From the NCBI GenBank assembly GCA_028871815.1, contig JAGWMJ010000003.1, forward strand, positions 62,001-126,000: DNA of 64,000 nucleotides. The letters run 5' to 3'. Below, in pieces: positions 18,279-27,944 of the stretch (the first letter of the stretch is position 1; every line of letters starts with the position of its first letter). This DNA is from Armatimonadota bacterium (GTDB lineage Bacteria > Armatimonadota > Chthonomonadetes > Chthonomonadales > Chthonomonadaceae). The position numbers were made by a program, and so were the translations under genes. Below the pieces are notes generated by a model. The model did no database searches. It worked only from the letters and a program-made list of their open reading frames with translations, and was not told the DNA's origin.

Positions 18279-19444
18279 GATGCCACCTTCGCCATGACGC
18301 CCGGCTGCCGGCTGAAGAACCGTTGGAGAGCCGGCCAAACATCCTCGCGCGAGTTGATCTTGACCAGACACACACGTGGCTCACCGGCAAAAGCCTCGGC
18401 ATAAGCCTGGCCGAGCGGGGCAAACTCGAGAGACCTGCTCGCAACATCCTCGGCGATCTCGCCGTAGCCCACGAGATTACAGATCTCCACCATTTGGCGC
18501 ATCAGATCGACACATTCTGCGTCACCCCAGTTGTAGCCATCGGAGAACAGGAACGGATAGATGTTCCACTCTCTAGCGTTGTACCGACGCTCAATAATCT
18601 GCAGCGCCAGCCTGTACGCTTCACTCATCCGCGTTCCGCCGGAATCGCCGAGGCCAAAAAACGTATGCTCGTCTACCTCGTGCGCCTCCGTGTGGCACGT
18701 GATGAATACGATTTCAGCGCTCGCGTACCGGGTCTGGAGAAACCGCAGCATCCAGAAATAGAACGATCGGCATATATATGCCTCAAACTCGCCCATCGAT
18801 CCGGATACGTCACGCATCGCGAATACCACCGCGTTGCGGTGGGGCTCCGTAACCATCTCCCAGGTCTTAAACCTCAGGTCTTCCCGGTGCACGCTCCAGC
18901 CCGGCGTACCGCTCCGCGCATTGCGCCGCCATGCCTCAAGCAAGGTCCGTTTGCGGTCGAGGTTGGAAGCGATTCCGCGCCGGCTGATGCTGTTGAATTC
19001 CGCCTGCTCGGACGGAATCTGCTGCACGCCACGCTCCTGCAGGTTCGGTAAGAACAGGTCCTCAAAAACCAGTTCCGCAAGCTCCTCCACCGTTAGCTCC
19101 GCTTCGTAGAAGTCGACTCCCGGCTCGGTCCCCGCCTCCTTGCCGGTTCCTTCCGCGGAAGCTGGCGCACGCCCGATGACGTCCCCCGGGCGTGTGCCCC
19201 CCGGACCCTGGCCAACATGCTCGGTGTCGTTGTCACCGTATCGGATTCGCGGCAGCTCCAGCCCTCGCACCGGCAGCTTGACGATTTTGCCCTGGTCAGC
19301 GGTGATGATATCCTGCTGACTGATAATCGCGCCAAGGTTACGCCTAATAGCCTCTTTAACCTTTTGGTTGTGCCGCTCCCGATCTCGATCCGCGCGGTGG
19401 TGCAAGTCCCACGCATCGGTGCTCAGCGAGAAGTCAGCGTCCAT
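18275..19444 (-). CDS. YeaH/YhbH family protein (DUF444)
   Basis: Protein of 389 residues in the DUF444 family, predicted to contain a von Willebrand A-like fold. A MIDAS-like RDVSGSMG (D-x-S-x-S) occurs in AVVFAMRDVSGSMG, followed by FITCHTEAHEVDEHTFFGLG and later SDGYNWGD, both normal for the family. The basic N-terminus HHRADRDRERHNQKVK is typical too. It sits between prkA (28-bp gap) and spoVR (4-bp overlap). In other bacteria the trio is co-expressed under starvation; a substrate of the PrkA kinase or an adaptor role is a reasonable guess. Confidence 0.93.
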   Translation of the reverse strand: MDADFSLSTDAWDLHHRADRDRERHNQKVKEAIRRNLGAIISQQDIITADQGKIVKLPVRGLELPRIRYGDNDTEHVGQGPGGTRPGDVIGRAPASAEGTGKEAGTEPGVDFYEAELTVEELAELVFEDLFLPNLQERGVQQIPSEQAEFNSISRRGIASNLDRKRTLLEAWRRNARSGTPGWSVHREDLRFKTWEMVTEPHRNAVVFAMRDVSGSMGEFEAYICRSFYFWMLRFLQTRYASAEIVFITCHTEAHEVDEHTFFGLGDSGGTRMSEAYRLALQIIERRYNAREWNIYPFLFSDGYNWGDAECVDLMRQMVEICNLVGYGEIAEDVASRSLEFAPLGQAYAEAFAGEPRVCLVKINSREDVWPALQRFFSRQPGVMAKVAS

Positions 19445-19472
19445 TTGTCCAGCCTCCCAACGCCGCCGCCCC

Positions 19473-21434
19473 TCACCGGTTCAGCAGCGTACCAACATAC
19501 CGCAGCAGCTCATTGGCCGATTCCGGCACATAGCCCTGTTCACGGCACATGCGCTCTACCACTTCGTTGACCTTCTTCTGCTGCTCGATGTCCGGCGTCT
19601 TTGTGTTTGTAGTTATTTTTACGATATCCTTGAGATCGGTGAACAGCTTCTTTTCAAGCGCCTCGCGCAACCGCTCGTCCGAGGCCACGCTAAAGGCCTG
19701 TCCGCGACGCATCAGGGAAGCGACGCTGCGCATAATGCCTTCCCGGAACTCGCGCTTGGCGTTCTCGGTGACGCTGATCTGCTCTTCAATGGATCGCATC
19801 AACCGCTCGTCGGGATCCACATCCTCGCCGGTGATCGGGTGCTTCACCTTCTCATGGTTGCAGAACGCCTCCACGTTATCGATGTAGTTATCGAGCAGGG
19901 TCCGGGCTGACTCTTCGTAGGAGTAGACGAACGCGCGCTGCACTTCCTTCTTGGCCATCTCATCGAACTCTTTGCGGACTTCGTCGATGAAGCCCATCAG
20001 CCGATGCCGCTCCTCCTCGCTTGTGGTGTACTCCACCACGCTATCGCGAAGCGAGCGCAGAACGTCGATTGGTGTAACGAAGTGGCGGCCACTCTTCACC
20101 AACACGGCGGATATCCGGTTGATGATAAACCGCGGTGATACACCGTTCATGCCCTCATCCTGAAACTCGTCGTGCAGTTCTCGCACGTGTCTCTGGTCCC
20201 AGTCGCCGACCTGCTTTTCGCCGTCGTAAAGCTTCATCTTGGCCACCAGCGAGAGCCCGGCCTTCCGGCTGGCTTTCAGCCGGGTGAGTATTGCGAACAT
20301 GCTCGCGACTCGCAGCGTATGCGGCGCAATATGGATTCGCGCCAGGTCAAGATCCGATCCCACGTCGTGGACGTCGCTTTGACCGATGAGCTTTTCGTAG
20401 ATACGAACTTCCTCAGAGACACGCAGGTTGTATGGCACCTTGACCACGAAGATGCGATCTATCATCGCCTCGTTCTCTTTGTTTCCGAAGTAGGAGTTGT
20501 ATTCGTACTCGTTGGTGTGCGCGATGACCATGACGTCGCAGTAGATCAGCGCAAACCGGCTCGCTTTGATAGTCTGCTCTCCCGCCACGGTATTCAACTC
20601 GTACAGGAACCGCTTTTCCGCCTTCAACATCTCGATGAACTCCATAACACCACGATTCGCGATGTTGAGTTCGCCGTCAAAGTTGTAAGCGCGCGGATCC
20701 GACTCGCGTCCGAACTCGGTAAGCGCCTGAATGTTGACGCTGCCGGTGAGCTCTGCCACATCCTGGCTTTTTGGATCCGCAGGTTTGAATGTGCCAATAC
20801 CGACGCGGTTCTTTTCCGAGAAAAAGATCCGTTGCACCGGTACACCCTGCGTGTTGCCGTGCCACTCATGGTCCAGCCGGTACCTACAGACCGGGCATAG
20901 GTCGCCTTCGATATACACCCCATAATCGCGCCTGAAATCGGCGCGCAATTCATCCGGAACAAGATGCAGTGGCTCTTCATGCATCGGGCAGTCACGGATG
21001 GCGTACATGGCGCCGACGTCGGTTCTGGAGTACTGCTCCATACCACGCTTGATCAGCGAGACCAGCGTCGACTTTCCGCCTCCAACGGGTCCAACAAGCA
21101 TGAGGATCCGCTTGCGAATATCCAGCCGGCGTGAAGCCGGGTTGAGATACTCTTCCACAAGCTGCTGCAGGGTCCGCTCCAGGCCGTACAGTTCGTCAAG
21201 GAAGAAGCGGTACCGCCGCGGCTGGCCCTCCGGCGTCTCCTCCATACCCGCCGCCATAATCATGTTGTATGTTCTGGCGTGAGCAAGGTCCACCACCGCA
21301 CGCTTCTTGCTGACGATATCGAGATACTCGGCAAACGTGCCTTCCCAGGCAAGCGCGCGCTCCTGGCTCCGCTGCTCCTCGACTCGCTTCAAAAACTCGG
21401 TCGGATTCTGCTGTTCCATCTTCCTGGCTCCCAT
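19473..21434 (-). CDS. prkA: PrkA family serine protein kinase
   Basis: AAA-type ATPase/kinase of 653 residues, homologous to Bacillus PrkA and Escherichia YeaG. Walker A is LVGPVGGGKSTLVSLIKRG at about residues 113-131; the segment DCPMHEEPLHLVP and the FSEKNRVGIGTF region are diagnostic. The C-terminal third carries the helical PrkA kinase domain. ATG 21434 is the longest start; ATG 21419 is possible but its AGGA is too close. It is first in the operon with yeaH and spoVR, and its leader (21435-21795) is unusually rich in hairpins, which may reflect regulation. Confidence 0.94.
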   Translation of the reverse strand: MGARKMEQQNPTEFLKRVEEQRSQERALAWEGTFAEYLDIVSKKRAVVDLAHARTYNMIMAAGMEETPEGQPRRYRFFLDELYGLERTLQQLVEEYLNPASRRLDIRKRILMLVGPVGGGKSTLVSLIKRGMEQYSRTDVGAMYAIRDCPMHEEPLHLVPDELRADFRRDYGVYIEGDLCPVCRYRLDHEWHGNTQGVPVQRIFFSEKNRVGIGTFKPADPKSQDVAELTGSVNIQALTEFGRESDPRAYNFDGELNIANRGVMEFIEMLKAEKRFLYELNTVAGEQTIKASRFALIYCDVMVIAHTNEYEYNSYFGNKENEAMIDRIFVVKVPYNLRVSEEVRIYEKLIGQSDVHDVGSDLDLARIHIAPHTLRVASMFAILTRLKASRKAGLSLVAKMKLYDGEKQVGDWDQRHVRELHDEFQDEGMNGVSPRFIINRISAVLVKSGRHFVTPIDVLRSLRDSVVEYTTSEEERHRLMGFIDEVRKEFDEMAKKEVQRAFVYSYEESARTLLDNYIDNVEAFCNHEKVKHPITGEDVDPDERLMRSIEEQISVTENAKREFREGIMRSVASLMRRGQAFSVASDERLREALEKKLFTDLKDIVKITTNTKTPDIEQQKKVNEVVERMCREQGYVPESANELLRYVGTLLNR

Positions 21435-21795
21435 ACTCTAAGCACAACTGCCACCGAAGTACCGCGCCGATTAATGAATACGCCCCGGTTCTGCCGAAAG
21501 GCATCACCGGGGCGCGTAAACGTTACTGCTGTCCGCGTCTGTGCCGACGCACTCGGTACTCGGTTCAGTACCTACCCGGTGCCCGCCCAATCCGACCGTC
21601 TGGTGGCGTCATCCGATATTCTTTCCTTTGCAGCGCATCCTCTATGAGGAGTGCTGACAACCTGTAGTACTGAATCACGGTGGCTGAATACACCCGTGAC
21701 TGTACCGTATATCACATCTGAGCTACTGCGGCCAAGCGTACCACATCGCGTTTTTGGCGATAGATCGCTGCACCGTGTTCCATGTGTGTGGCCAC
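21435..21795 (-). promoter_or_regulatory. Hairpin-rich spacer upstream of prkA
   Basis: No gene is found in these 361 bp. Four stem-loops are visible. First, CGCCCCGGT/ACCGGGGCG at 21481-21514, enclosing a TGCC-GAAA-GGCA tetraloop stem. Second, GGTACT/AGTACC at 21555-21572. Third, CAGC...TCCTC/GAGGA...GCTG at 21631-21656. Fourth, TCACGG/CCGTGA at 21675-21699. A dyad GTAA-ACG-TTAC lies at 21516-21526. Both flanking genes are on the minus strand, so this is the prkA leader and/or the trailer of the gene upstream. No good promoter was found. Confidence 0.5.
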
Positions 21796-24700
21796 TCATC
21801 GCCAACTGACGCGCACAACAACACCATCCGGGTCGTTTGGCCAAACGACGAGTACCGATCTACTGCCGTCATCCTGGATCAACTGTACAGGAATCTGCCG
21901 GCCAAGCATATCCACGCCACGGGCACCGATGGGCGTGCGACCTGCGGCAGAAATCCGAGCCGCCCCGTCAACGCCACGGGGACCGCGTACATACATCCCC
22001 GTTCGATCGGTGCTTTCCATTGTGGCCACAGTGCGGCCAGAGATAAAGTTGATATGTGGAATCGTGGGATGCGTAGACAGCTGGCACAACAGAGCCGTAG
22101 AGTGCGCCGGTAGATCACGAGTATCGGCTACCGCCAGTGTGGGCGAAAACAGGTCGATGGTAGGATCCGAGACGTGCACACCGCGGGCCCAGGCATGAAT
22201 GGCCGTAAACTGGCCGCGCTGCACCCTCAAAGCGCCCGGCTCGCTGTAATCACCCCCTGCGAGCTGGTAGGCATACTGCGTAAGCGCGCGCAAAAGCCCG
22301 GCGGCACGCTCGCTGCTGCTGAAGAACGCCGCGGGTACGCCGACATTAATAACGGCGCCTTTGCCGAAGCGCTGCATCCAGATTACACTGCCGCCAGACC
22401 GCAGCGTATAGAGACAACCACTCGTATGGTTTGTATTATGATCAATGCCAGAATACAGCGTTGCCGGCCAGGTGGCGCCGATTCTCAACCTGGGGAACGC
22501 CCGCGCAAGCGGATCATCCGGTCCCGCAGCGAGCAAAGTGTGACCCAGATCGGGCTGAACCGAGGCGGCGCCTACAGAGAACCCGCCCGCAATATCCAGC
22601 CGGAGCGTCACGTGGGCGCCAGCAGGGATGTTATCGAATCGGTAGGTCCAGTTGCCGGAGCCTGCTACCGTGCGCGCGCCTTCAGCAATGCTGCTGCCGT
22701 TGTCGTATTCGATGAAGCGGTTCTCAAGGTCCGTCCCAACAACAAACGCGGCGGCAAGCGCTCCGTTGATGTGCAGCTCAAGGCTATAGAGTTGTACCGG
22801 AGGCTGTCCGGAAGACCCCGTGCTGAAGTTCAACGCCACACTGCCGCCTTTGGAGCATTCCGACGATATGTCAACCGAACGATTCAAACGGTTGCCGGTT
22901 AGGGACCCGCTCGGCGCGACCAGCACCGGCGCATACTGCCGTCCGAGCTCCGCCGGCCCGTTCACCGTATGCGGTGCTCCCGCGTCGCCAACGCCGCACG
23001 CTTGCAGGAGGCTTTGTCCCGGCGTTGTAGCTCCTGCGCCGAGCCACCAACTGCCGGGCACCGCGTTGAAGGGATCGGACCCCCCGAACAGTACGAGACT
23101 TCCGCCATTTCGCACCCAACTGGCCAGCGCCTGGTCCGTGGCGGCCGAGAGCGGCTTCTGGTAATCGAAACTAAGCAGCAGCGTCTTGTAGCCTGCGAGG
23201 TAGCCAGGCGAGGTCACACGGTCGAGGCTGAGCGCCTGGACGGGTACGCCTCGGCGCAGCAGCGGCAGCGTGAGGCCGAAAAAGCCGTCCAGCGAGTCGC
23301 CGGAACCCGGTCCGCGCTGCCACTGCATGGTGTCGGATGTAAACGCGCCGATACCCGGTGGCCCAGACGACTGAGTTTCCGCTTGCGAGTCGCCAATCTG
23401 CTGGAGCGCGGCGACCACGCTGTCAACCTCCAACGCGTAGTCCGGCGGAATCCGACCATAAACGCGCTCGGGCCAGGGCATCACTTCCCAGGCATTTACG
23501 GATGGAAACATCAGCGCTGCTGCCGCGGTCTCCTCGTAGTGTGAGCGATAGTCCTGCATGGTTCGCGCAGGATCGTCCTCAACCGGGTCCATCAGGAACC
23601 AGAGCTTCTTGCCGGTTCCGCGCATCAACTGGGCCAATGACGAGTACTCGAGCCACGCAAGCGAAAACGTCCTGTCGCGCCGTATGCCGGCGTACGGCAC
23701 CGGCGTGCGGGCTGTACCGGTCCAGACCTGGCCGACAACCTGCTGCACCTGCGGCAGCTGCGCGATTGCTGCTTGAGGGCAAACGATGCCCCACATCGCA
23801 TAGTTCAGTGGACTGTGGAATGCTACGAGTCGCTTTGCGGTTGGCGCGTGATTCTCTACGGATGACAAAACGTCGCCAATGTGAGCGGCTTCCAGCTTGG
23901 CCATCGTCTGCCCTGCGGCCCAACGCGCCGCGGCACTGGATGCAGGATCTTGCCACGCCTGACCTGTCATTGCCCGAAATGCCGCTTTGAAATCCGCCTC
24001 ATATCCGGCGGACGCCCAATACTCCGGCTCCTCCAGGCACACGCCCTGTGAGCCGGCATCCAGTGCGCTGATAAACGCCGAGCTCTCTGCAGCGCTTCGT
24101 GCAGGTGTTGGCGTTACGTAGTAGCTATCGGCAATATGCAGTGGCTGACCATTTGCGGAGCGCTGTACCCCGCCGGGATGCGCTTTTGCGAACGCTCCAT
24201 TTGCGCGCGAACCTCCCATTGTCCACACCCGATAGCCACGCTCTTTCCACGAACCGATTACGAGAGGATCGTCGGTGTAGGCGAACACCGCGTCTGTCTG
24301 TAAGTCGATCTGCGGAGCCGCGGCCTGGGGCGTTTGGGTGACGGTAACCGGCGAAGCGGGGCGGCGCACCACGTGAATTGGTGGGTGGTCTGTCAACCCC
24401 TGGAGCAGGAACTCAGGCACGGAATCTGGTAGGCCGGGATGAACGGTAGATGCCAATGTCTGGCTGTACAATAGGCTGGACATGTTCGCGGCGCCGGACT
24501 TGGCCGATACCATAACTTCCACGGCGGCTCCGGTCCAACCAGCAGGCATTCTCCAGGTCGTAGTCTCGGCTCCGCCGACGTGCGAAGATGTCGACGGCAG
24601 CGGTTTTCCGTTCGGATCCAGTGGCGCCGCCGACAGGCCGGCTGCCGTGGCGTTTAACGTGAGACTGCAGTCGGACCCTCGGGAGGCGGGTAGGGCATAG

Positions 24701-24909
24701 ACGGCGAAGGCGCCCGCCGGAAACACGCGCAGCGAGCCACTAAGCGTGGTTGCGCTGTTCTTGACGATTGCCGATGCCTCGGCTGGCTGGCCGGGAATCA
24801 GTGAGACCGGATAGAGGGGCGGAATGGCCATGGAACACGGTGAGGATAGCGCCGCGGCCAGCAAGAACACCAGCAGTGCGATCGGGTGGGCGTTAGTTAT
24901 TCGGCGCAT
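21796..24909 (-). CDS. Very large secreted protein, glycosidase-like architecture
   Basis: Exported protein of 1037 residues that I do not recognise as a named family. A signal peptide spans residues 1-28 (ALLVFLLAAALSSPCSMA). The middle (about 230-560) reads like a TIM-barrel glycoside hydrolase with VCLEEPEYWA and LWFLMDPVEDD as candidate acidic sites. Near 600-650, LLLSFDYQKPLSAAT and WVRNGGSLVLFGG resemble the amidotransferase-like trimerisation domain of GH42-type galactosidases. Beta-rich segments follow to the C-terminus. It overlaps the TPR gene's stop by 17 bp and ends the rpoZ-dnaJ operon. Function is inferred only from architecture. Confidence 0.6.
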   Translation of the reverse strand: MRRITNAHPIALLVFLLAAALSSPCSMAIPPLYPVSLIPGQPAEASAIVKNSATTLSGSLRVFPAGAFAVYALPASRGSDCSLTLNATAAGLSAAPLDPNGKPLPSTSSHVGGAETTTWRMPAGWTGAAVEVMVSAKSGAANMSSLLYSQTLASTVHPGLPDSVPEFLLQGLTDHPPIHVVRRPASPVTVTQTPQAAAPQIDLQTDAVFAYTDDPLVIGSWKERGYRVWTMGGSRANGAFAKAHPGGVQRSANGQPLHIADSYYVTPTPARSAAESSAFISALDAGSQGVCLEEPEYWASAGYEADFKAAFRAMTGQAWQDPASSAAARWAAGQTMAKLEAAHIGDVLSSVENHAPTAKRLVAFHSPLNYAMWGIVCPQAAIAQLPQVQQVVGQVWTGTARTPVPYAGIRRDRTFSLAWLEYSSLAQLMRGTGKKLWFLMDPVEDDPARTMQDYRSHYEETAAAALMFPSVNAWEVMPWPERVYGRIPPDYALEVDSVVAALQQIGDSQAETQSSGPPGIGAFTSDTMQWQRGPGSGDSLDGFFGLTLPLLRRGVPVQALSLDRVTSPGYLAGYKTLLLSFDYQKPLSAATDQALASWVRNGGSLVLFGGSDPFNAVPGSWWLGAGATTPGQSLLQACGVGDAGAPHTVNGPAELGRQYAPVLVAPSGSLTGNRLNRSVDISSECSKGGSVALNFSTGSSGQPPVQLYSLELHINGALAAAFVVGTDLENRFIEYDNGSSIAEGARTVAGSGNWTYRFDNIPAGAHVTLRLDIAGGFSVGAASVQPDLGHTLLAAGPDDPLARAFPRLRIGATWPATLYSGIDHNTNHTSGCLYTLRSGGSVIWMQRFGKGAVINVGVPAAFFSSSERAAGLLRALTQYAYQLAGGDYSEPGALRVQRGQFTAIHAWARGVHVSDPTIDLFSPTLAVADTRDLPAHSTALLCQLSTHPTIPHINFISGRTVATMESTDRTGMYVRGPRGVDGAARISAAGRTPIGARGVDMLGRQIPVQLIQDDGSRSVLVVWPNDPDGVVVRVSWR

Positions 24910-26257
24910 TTAGTGGTGAGTGGCCGGGCAGAATTCGGCGTGGAAGCGTACCGTCACGGTGATTCAGCAGGAGATCCGTAAACCCCTCGTAAGCCTGTTC
25001 CAACTCAGTAGCAAGCGCTTCCGTCGCTCCGGTGTCCGGAGCCTGCTCCGCGAGAGCGGCGGCCCAGTCTGCTGCGGTTTGCGCGGCGGTAGTTCCCGGC
25101 GTTTCCCAAGGAAGCTCCGCCGACTCGGCTAGCATACCGGAGATATCCGGAGTTACCGGTTGCGGCTCCGTTGAGCCGGTTTGCAAGCAAAAGAGGAGCA
25201 TGCCGGAACGCGCCGTAGCCAACTCCTGCAAATCCAGTTCGGATGCGAGGTACTGGACGTCCCACGAATGCGCCAGTACAAGAAGGCCGGGAGCATCGCC
25301 GTCTATGTTGCTCCCGGGCGACCATGGCGCTGTTGAAGTTGGGCCGTTGGACAGCAAGGCGGCGATGTGAAGCGCCAGTGGCTCGGCCGCCGGACCCAGC
25401 CACGACACGCACTTCGGTCGCAAGTCCAGCAGGCTCAGCCACTTGCACAGCCCGGCGCACAACAGGGCCACGCTGGCGACCTCCAGACGGATGGCGGGGT
25501 ACCGCCCATTGAAGCCAACATCTGTTGGAGACACGCTCATTACGGCGCCACGCGTCTGCGCATAGTGCCATTCACGGATACCGGGATCGGCCACGGTTGT
25601 AAACTCACGCACACGCGCAATTAAATCGGCTGTCTCTTCCAGGGCCTGCTCGTAGTCGGCCGCATCCGAAAGCGCTTCTCTGGGAGCGGCCTCCAACACG
25701 CGCTCGGCGTCATCGCACTGGCGAAGGAGCGCGTAGCATTCCGCGAGCTCCAACATCAGCCACCCCGGCAAACCAGACAGCAGTTCACTAACCTTGTGAT
25801 ACTCCAGCACCGCGGCTTGATATGCGCCGCTCTGCATATGCGCCCGAGCCAGCGTTGTGCCGAGGGCAATCTGGAACTCGGTGGTATGCGGTGCGGCGAG
25901 GTCGCGCGCCCTGATGAGGAATGGAAGCGCGACCCGCGGATTGCCCAGTTCCTGAAATCGGGCGCCGATGCGGAAGTAGGACTCTGCGTTACCGCGCTCG
26001 GCCTGCAGGCGCTCAAATAGCGATAGTTCCTCCGACGCCTGCTCGCCGGAAAAAGCCATCGCCGTCCGCATCATTGCGAGCACATTATCGATCACCGCAT
26101 CCGATGAGACGTCCAGGTAAAACACTTCCGAAAGACGCTGCAGCGCCAGTGAGGCGCCTTGCGTCATAAGCGCTCGTGCCTCGCCGATTATCGCCGCAGC
26201 CGGGTCTTCAGGCGATCGATAGACGTTATCATCAGCGCCGAGCACCGGCGGGCTCAT
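24893..26257 (-). CDS. TPR-like repeat protein of unknown function
   Basis: Cytoplasmic protein of 454 residues with helical repeats. RGNAESYFRIGARFQELGNP, ALGTTLARAHMQSGAYQAAV and LAECYALLRQCDDAERVLEA have the TPR spacing and hydrophobic pattern between about residues 80 and 210. The C-terminal half has no family I recognise; LLVLAHSWDVQYLASEL and a Cys-Lys-rich KWLSLLDLRPKCVSW are its most distinctive parts. ATG 26257 was chosen since AAGGA is eight bases upstream and it overlaps the rsmE stop by 4 bp; the ORF itself extends to 26395. It occupies the place that yqeV holds after rsmE in Firmicutes. Confidence 0.7.
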   Translation of the reverse strand: MSPPVLGADDNVYRSPEDPAAAIIGEARALMTQGASLALQRLSEVFYLDVSSDAVIDNVLAMMRTAMAFSGEQASEELSLFERLQAERGNAESYFRIGARFQELGNPRVALPFLIRARDLAAPHTTEFQIALGTTLARAHMQSGAYQAAVLEYHKVSELLSGLPGWLMLELAECYALLRQCDDAERVLEAAPREALSDAADYEQALEETADLIARVREFTTVADPGIREWHYAQTRGAVMSVSPTDVGFNGRYPAIRLEVASVALLCAGLCKWLSLLDLRPKCVSWLGPAAEPLALHIAALLSNGPTSTAPWSPGSNIDGDAPGLLVLAHSWDVQYLASELDLQELATARSGMLLFCLQTGSTEPQPVTPDISGMLAESAELPWETPGTTAAQTAADWAAALAEQAPDTGATEALATELEQAYEGFTDLLLNHRDGTLPRRILPGHSPLNAPNN

Positions 26258-26991
26258 TTGGCGTTCCTTCTGCATGCATACAGGATTTGGCTCACCGCCA
26301 CTAAAGCGGCGGTTTCTGTCCGTAGCGTGTACGTTTCGAGTAGTGCGGGAGAAACGTTGTGGTGGCGTGCGGTTGCAATCTCCGCGTCGGCCCAACCGCC
26401 CTCGGGACCGATGAATAGATCGAGCTCGGCCGGCGACCCCATTCGCTCCAGTACCACGCCAAGCGGATCAGAATCTCGAGTTGAAAGCATAATCCCCGGC
26501 GCCTTGTGGCTTTCAAGCGCCTGGGAAAGGGCTTGCGGCGCCTGGATGCCCGGAATGTCAGCTCGTCCGCACTGTTCGGACGCAGAGCAGAGTATTGCCT
26601 GCCACCGCGCCATCTGGTGCGGAGTGCGCGATGCTTCCGGGCGCCGAACGGTCCGTTCCGTTATTATCGGGATAAATCGCTTCGCGCCGATCTCGGTGCA
26701 GCGCTGCAGCACCGTTTCAAAGCGGTCGCCCTTCACCAGCGCCTGGAAGATATTCACACACGGTGAGATTGCTGGTGGTGCAGCCGCCGGGCCCTGTATC
26801 TCGGCCCGTACGAGCACCGGCGTTGCCTCACGAACTATTGTGGTAAACGCCGTTCCATCTCCCGGCTGCACAATAAGCAGGTCCCCTGAAGCGATACGGA
26901 GGACGCGAACCAGATGCTCGGCGGCCGAGCCCGCGATGTGGACCTGAGTGTCATTGATGCGCTGCCGCTCCACAAAAACCCGAATCGACAT
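26254..26991 (-). CDS. rsmE: 16S rRNA (uracil-1498-N3) methyltransferase
   Basis: SAM-dependent SPOUT-class enzyme that methylates U1498 of 16S rRNA, 245 residues. The N-terminal PUA-like part has HLVRVLRIASGDLLIVQPGDG, and the knotted domain contains FIPIITERTVRR, LFIGPEGGWADAEI and ALLETYTLRTETAAL, all diagnostic. The start codon shares one base with the prmA stop (TGATG) and the stop overlaps the TPR gene by 4 bp. The dnaJ-prmA-rsmE order is conserved widely. Confidence 0.95.
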   Translation of the reverse strand: MSIRVFVERQRINDTQVHIAGSAAEHLVRVLRIASGDLLIVQPGDGTAFTTIVREATPVLVRAEIQGPAAAPPAISPCVNIFQALVKGDRFETVLQRCTEIGAKRFIPIITERTVRRPEASRTPHQMARWQAILCSASEQCGRADIPGIQAPQALSQALESHKAPGIMLSTRDSDPLGVVLERMGSPAELDLFIGPEGGWADAEIATARHHNVSPALLETYTLRTETAALVAVSQILYACRRNAK

Positions 26992-27944
26992 CAGATCGCA
27001 CTGCCAATCCGCAGCAGCTCGCGCTGCACGGCTGCCAGCGCCCCAGTGTCACGTCGGGCGGCCGGATCGGCAACCAGCGAAAGTGCGACCCAACCATCTC
27101 GTTCGACAACATCCGGACTGACCAGGCCCACGTCTGCCAGTGCTCGGCAAATCAACGGCGCCTGGTCCGCTACAAGTCCGCTGAGCACCACCGTGCCCCC
27201 GGGCACAACGGCATCCGCAATTCTGGCAGCCAACTCCAGAATGACGCCCGCGACGATGTTGACGACTACAATATCGCAATCGTCGGCCAGCCTCCAGAAT
27301 TCCGTTGGGTCCAGTACCTCTACGGTATCGCGAAGCGCGTGCAGCTCCACATTTTGCTGGGCAATCTCCCTGGCCAGGATGTCGATGTCGGTCGCCAGCA
27401 CGCAGCTTGCACCAAGCAAACCGGCCGCAATGGCCAAAATGCCGGTTCCTGTACCAATGTCCGCCACCCGAGCCCCGTCAAAGACTGCCTTCTCCAGCGA
27501 TTCTAGCGCAAGTTGTGTTGTGGCATGGGAGCCGGTACCGAACGCCATTCCGGGATCGATCGTGATGAGGCAGTCTCCCGGTGCAGATTCCGGCTGCTCC
27601 CACGGCGGCGCGATAACGCAGCGCCGCCCGATCCGACGCGTCGTGTGGTATTCACGCCACTGTCGCGGCCAATCGGTCTCGGGTTCAACAACTGCGATCA
27701 TCGAGGGCACTTCAGTGCAGAGGCCGTAGGCTGGAAACAACGCCAGCCTTTGGTGAATAGCTCGCAACCGCGGTGTCAAGTCGCGGTGAACCGGCAACCA
27801 ACCAATCACAACCGGGTGGGCGTCGGACCGCAATTCGGTTCCAGCAGCGCCGTGCTCCATCAGCAGGGCGGATACAGCGTCCAAAGCAAGTAGGTCGCAA
27901 AACACCCGCAGCCGTAGCAGCCGGCGACCACTCGCGGCCGTCAA
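26991..27944 (-). CDS. prmA: Ribosomal protein L11 methyltransferase
   Basis: SAM-dependent trimethylase of ribosomal protein L11, 317 residues. The catalytic SAM-binding motif is VADIGTGTGILAIAAGLLG, followed by ATDIDILAREIAQQN and the VVNIVAGVILELA motif. DPGMAFGTGSHATTQLALE is the conserved pre-motif loop of the family. ATG 27944 overlaps the dnaJ stop by 4 bp. The N-terminal L11-recognition part is present but shorter than in Escherichia. Confidence 0.94.
   Translation of the reverse strand: MTAASGRRLLRLRVFCDLLALDAVSALLMEHGAAGTELRSDAHPVVIGWLPVHRDLTPRLRAIHQRLALFPAYGLCTEVPSMIAVVEPETDWPRQWREYHTTRRIGRRCVIAPPWEQPESAPGDCLITIDPGMAFGTGSHATTQLALESLEKAVFDGARVADIGTGTGILAIAAGLLGASCVLATDIDILAREIAQQNVELHALRDTVEVLDPTEFWRLADDCDIVVVNIVAGVILELAARIADAVVPGGTVVLSGLVADQAPLICRALADVGLVSPDVVERDGWVALSLVADPAARRDTGALAAVQRELLRIGSAI

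Noticed and set aside
21631-21656. Possible CIRCE heat-shock operator
   Set aside because: GAGTGCTGA resembles one half-site, but the other half differs and the spacing is wrong.
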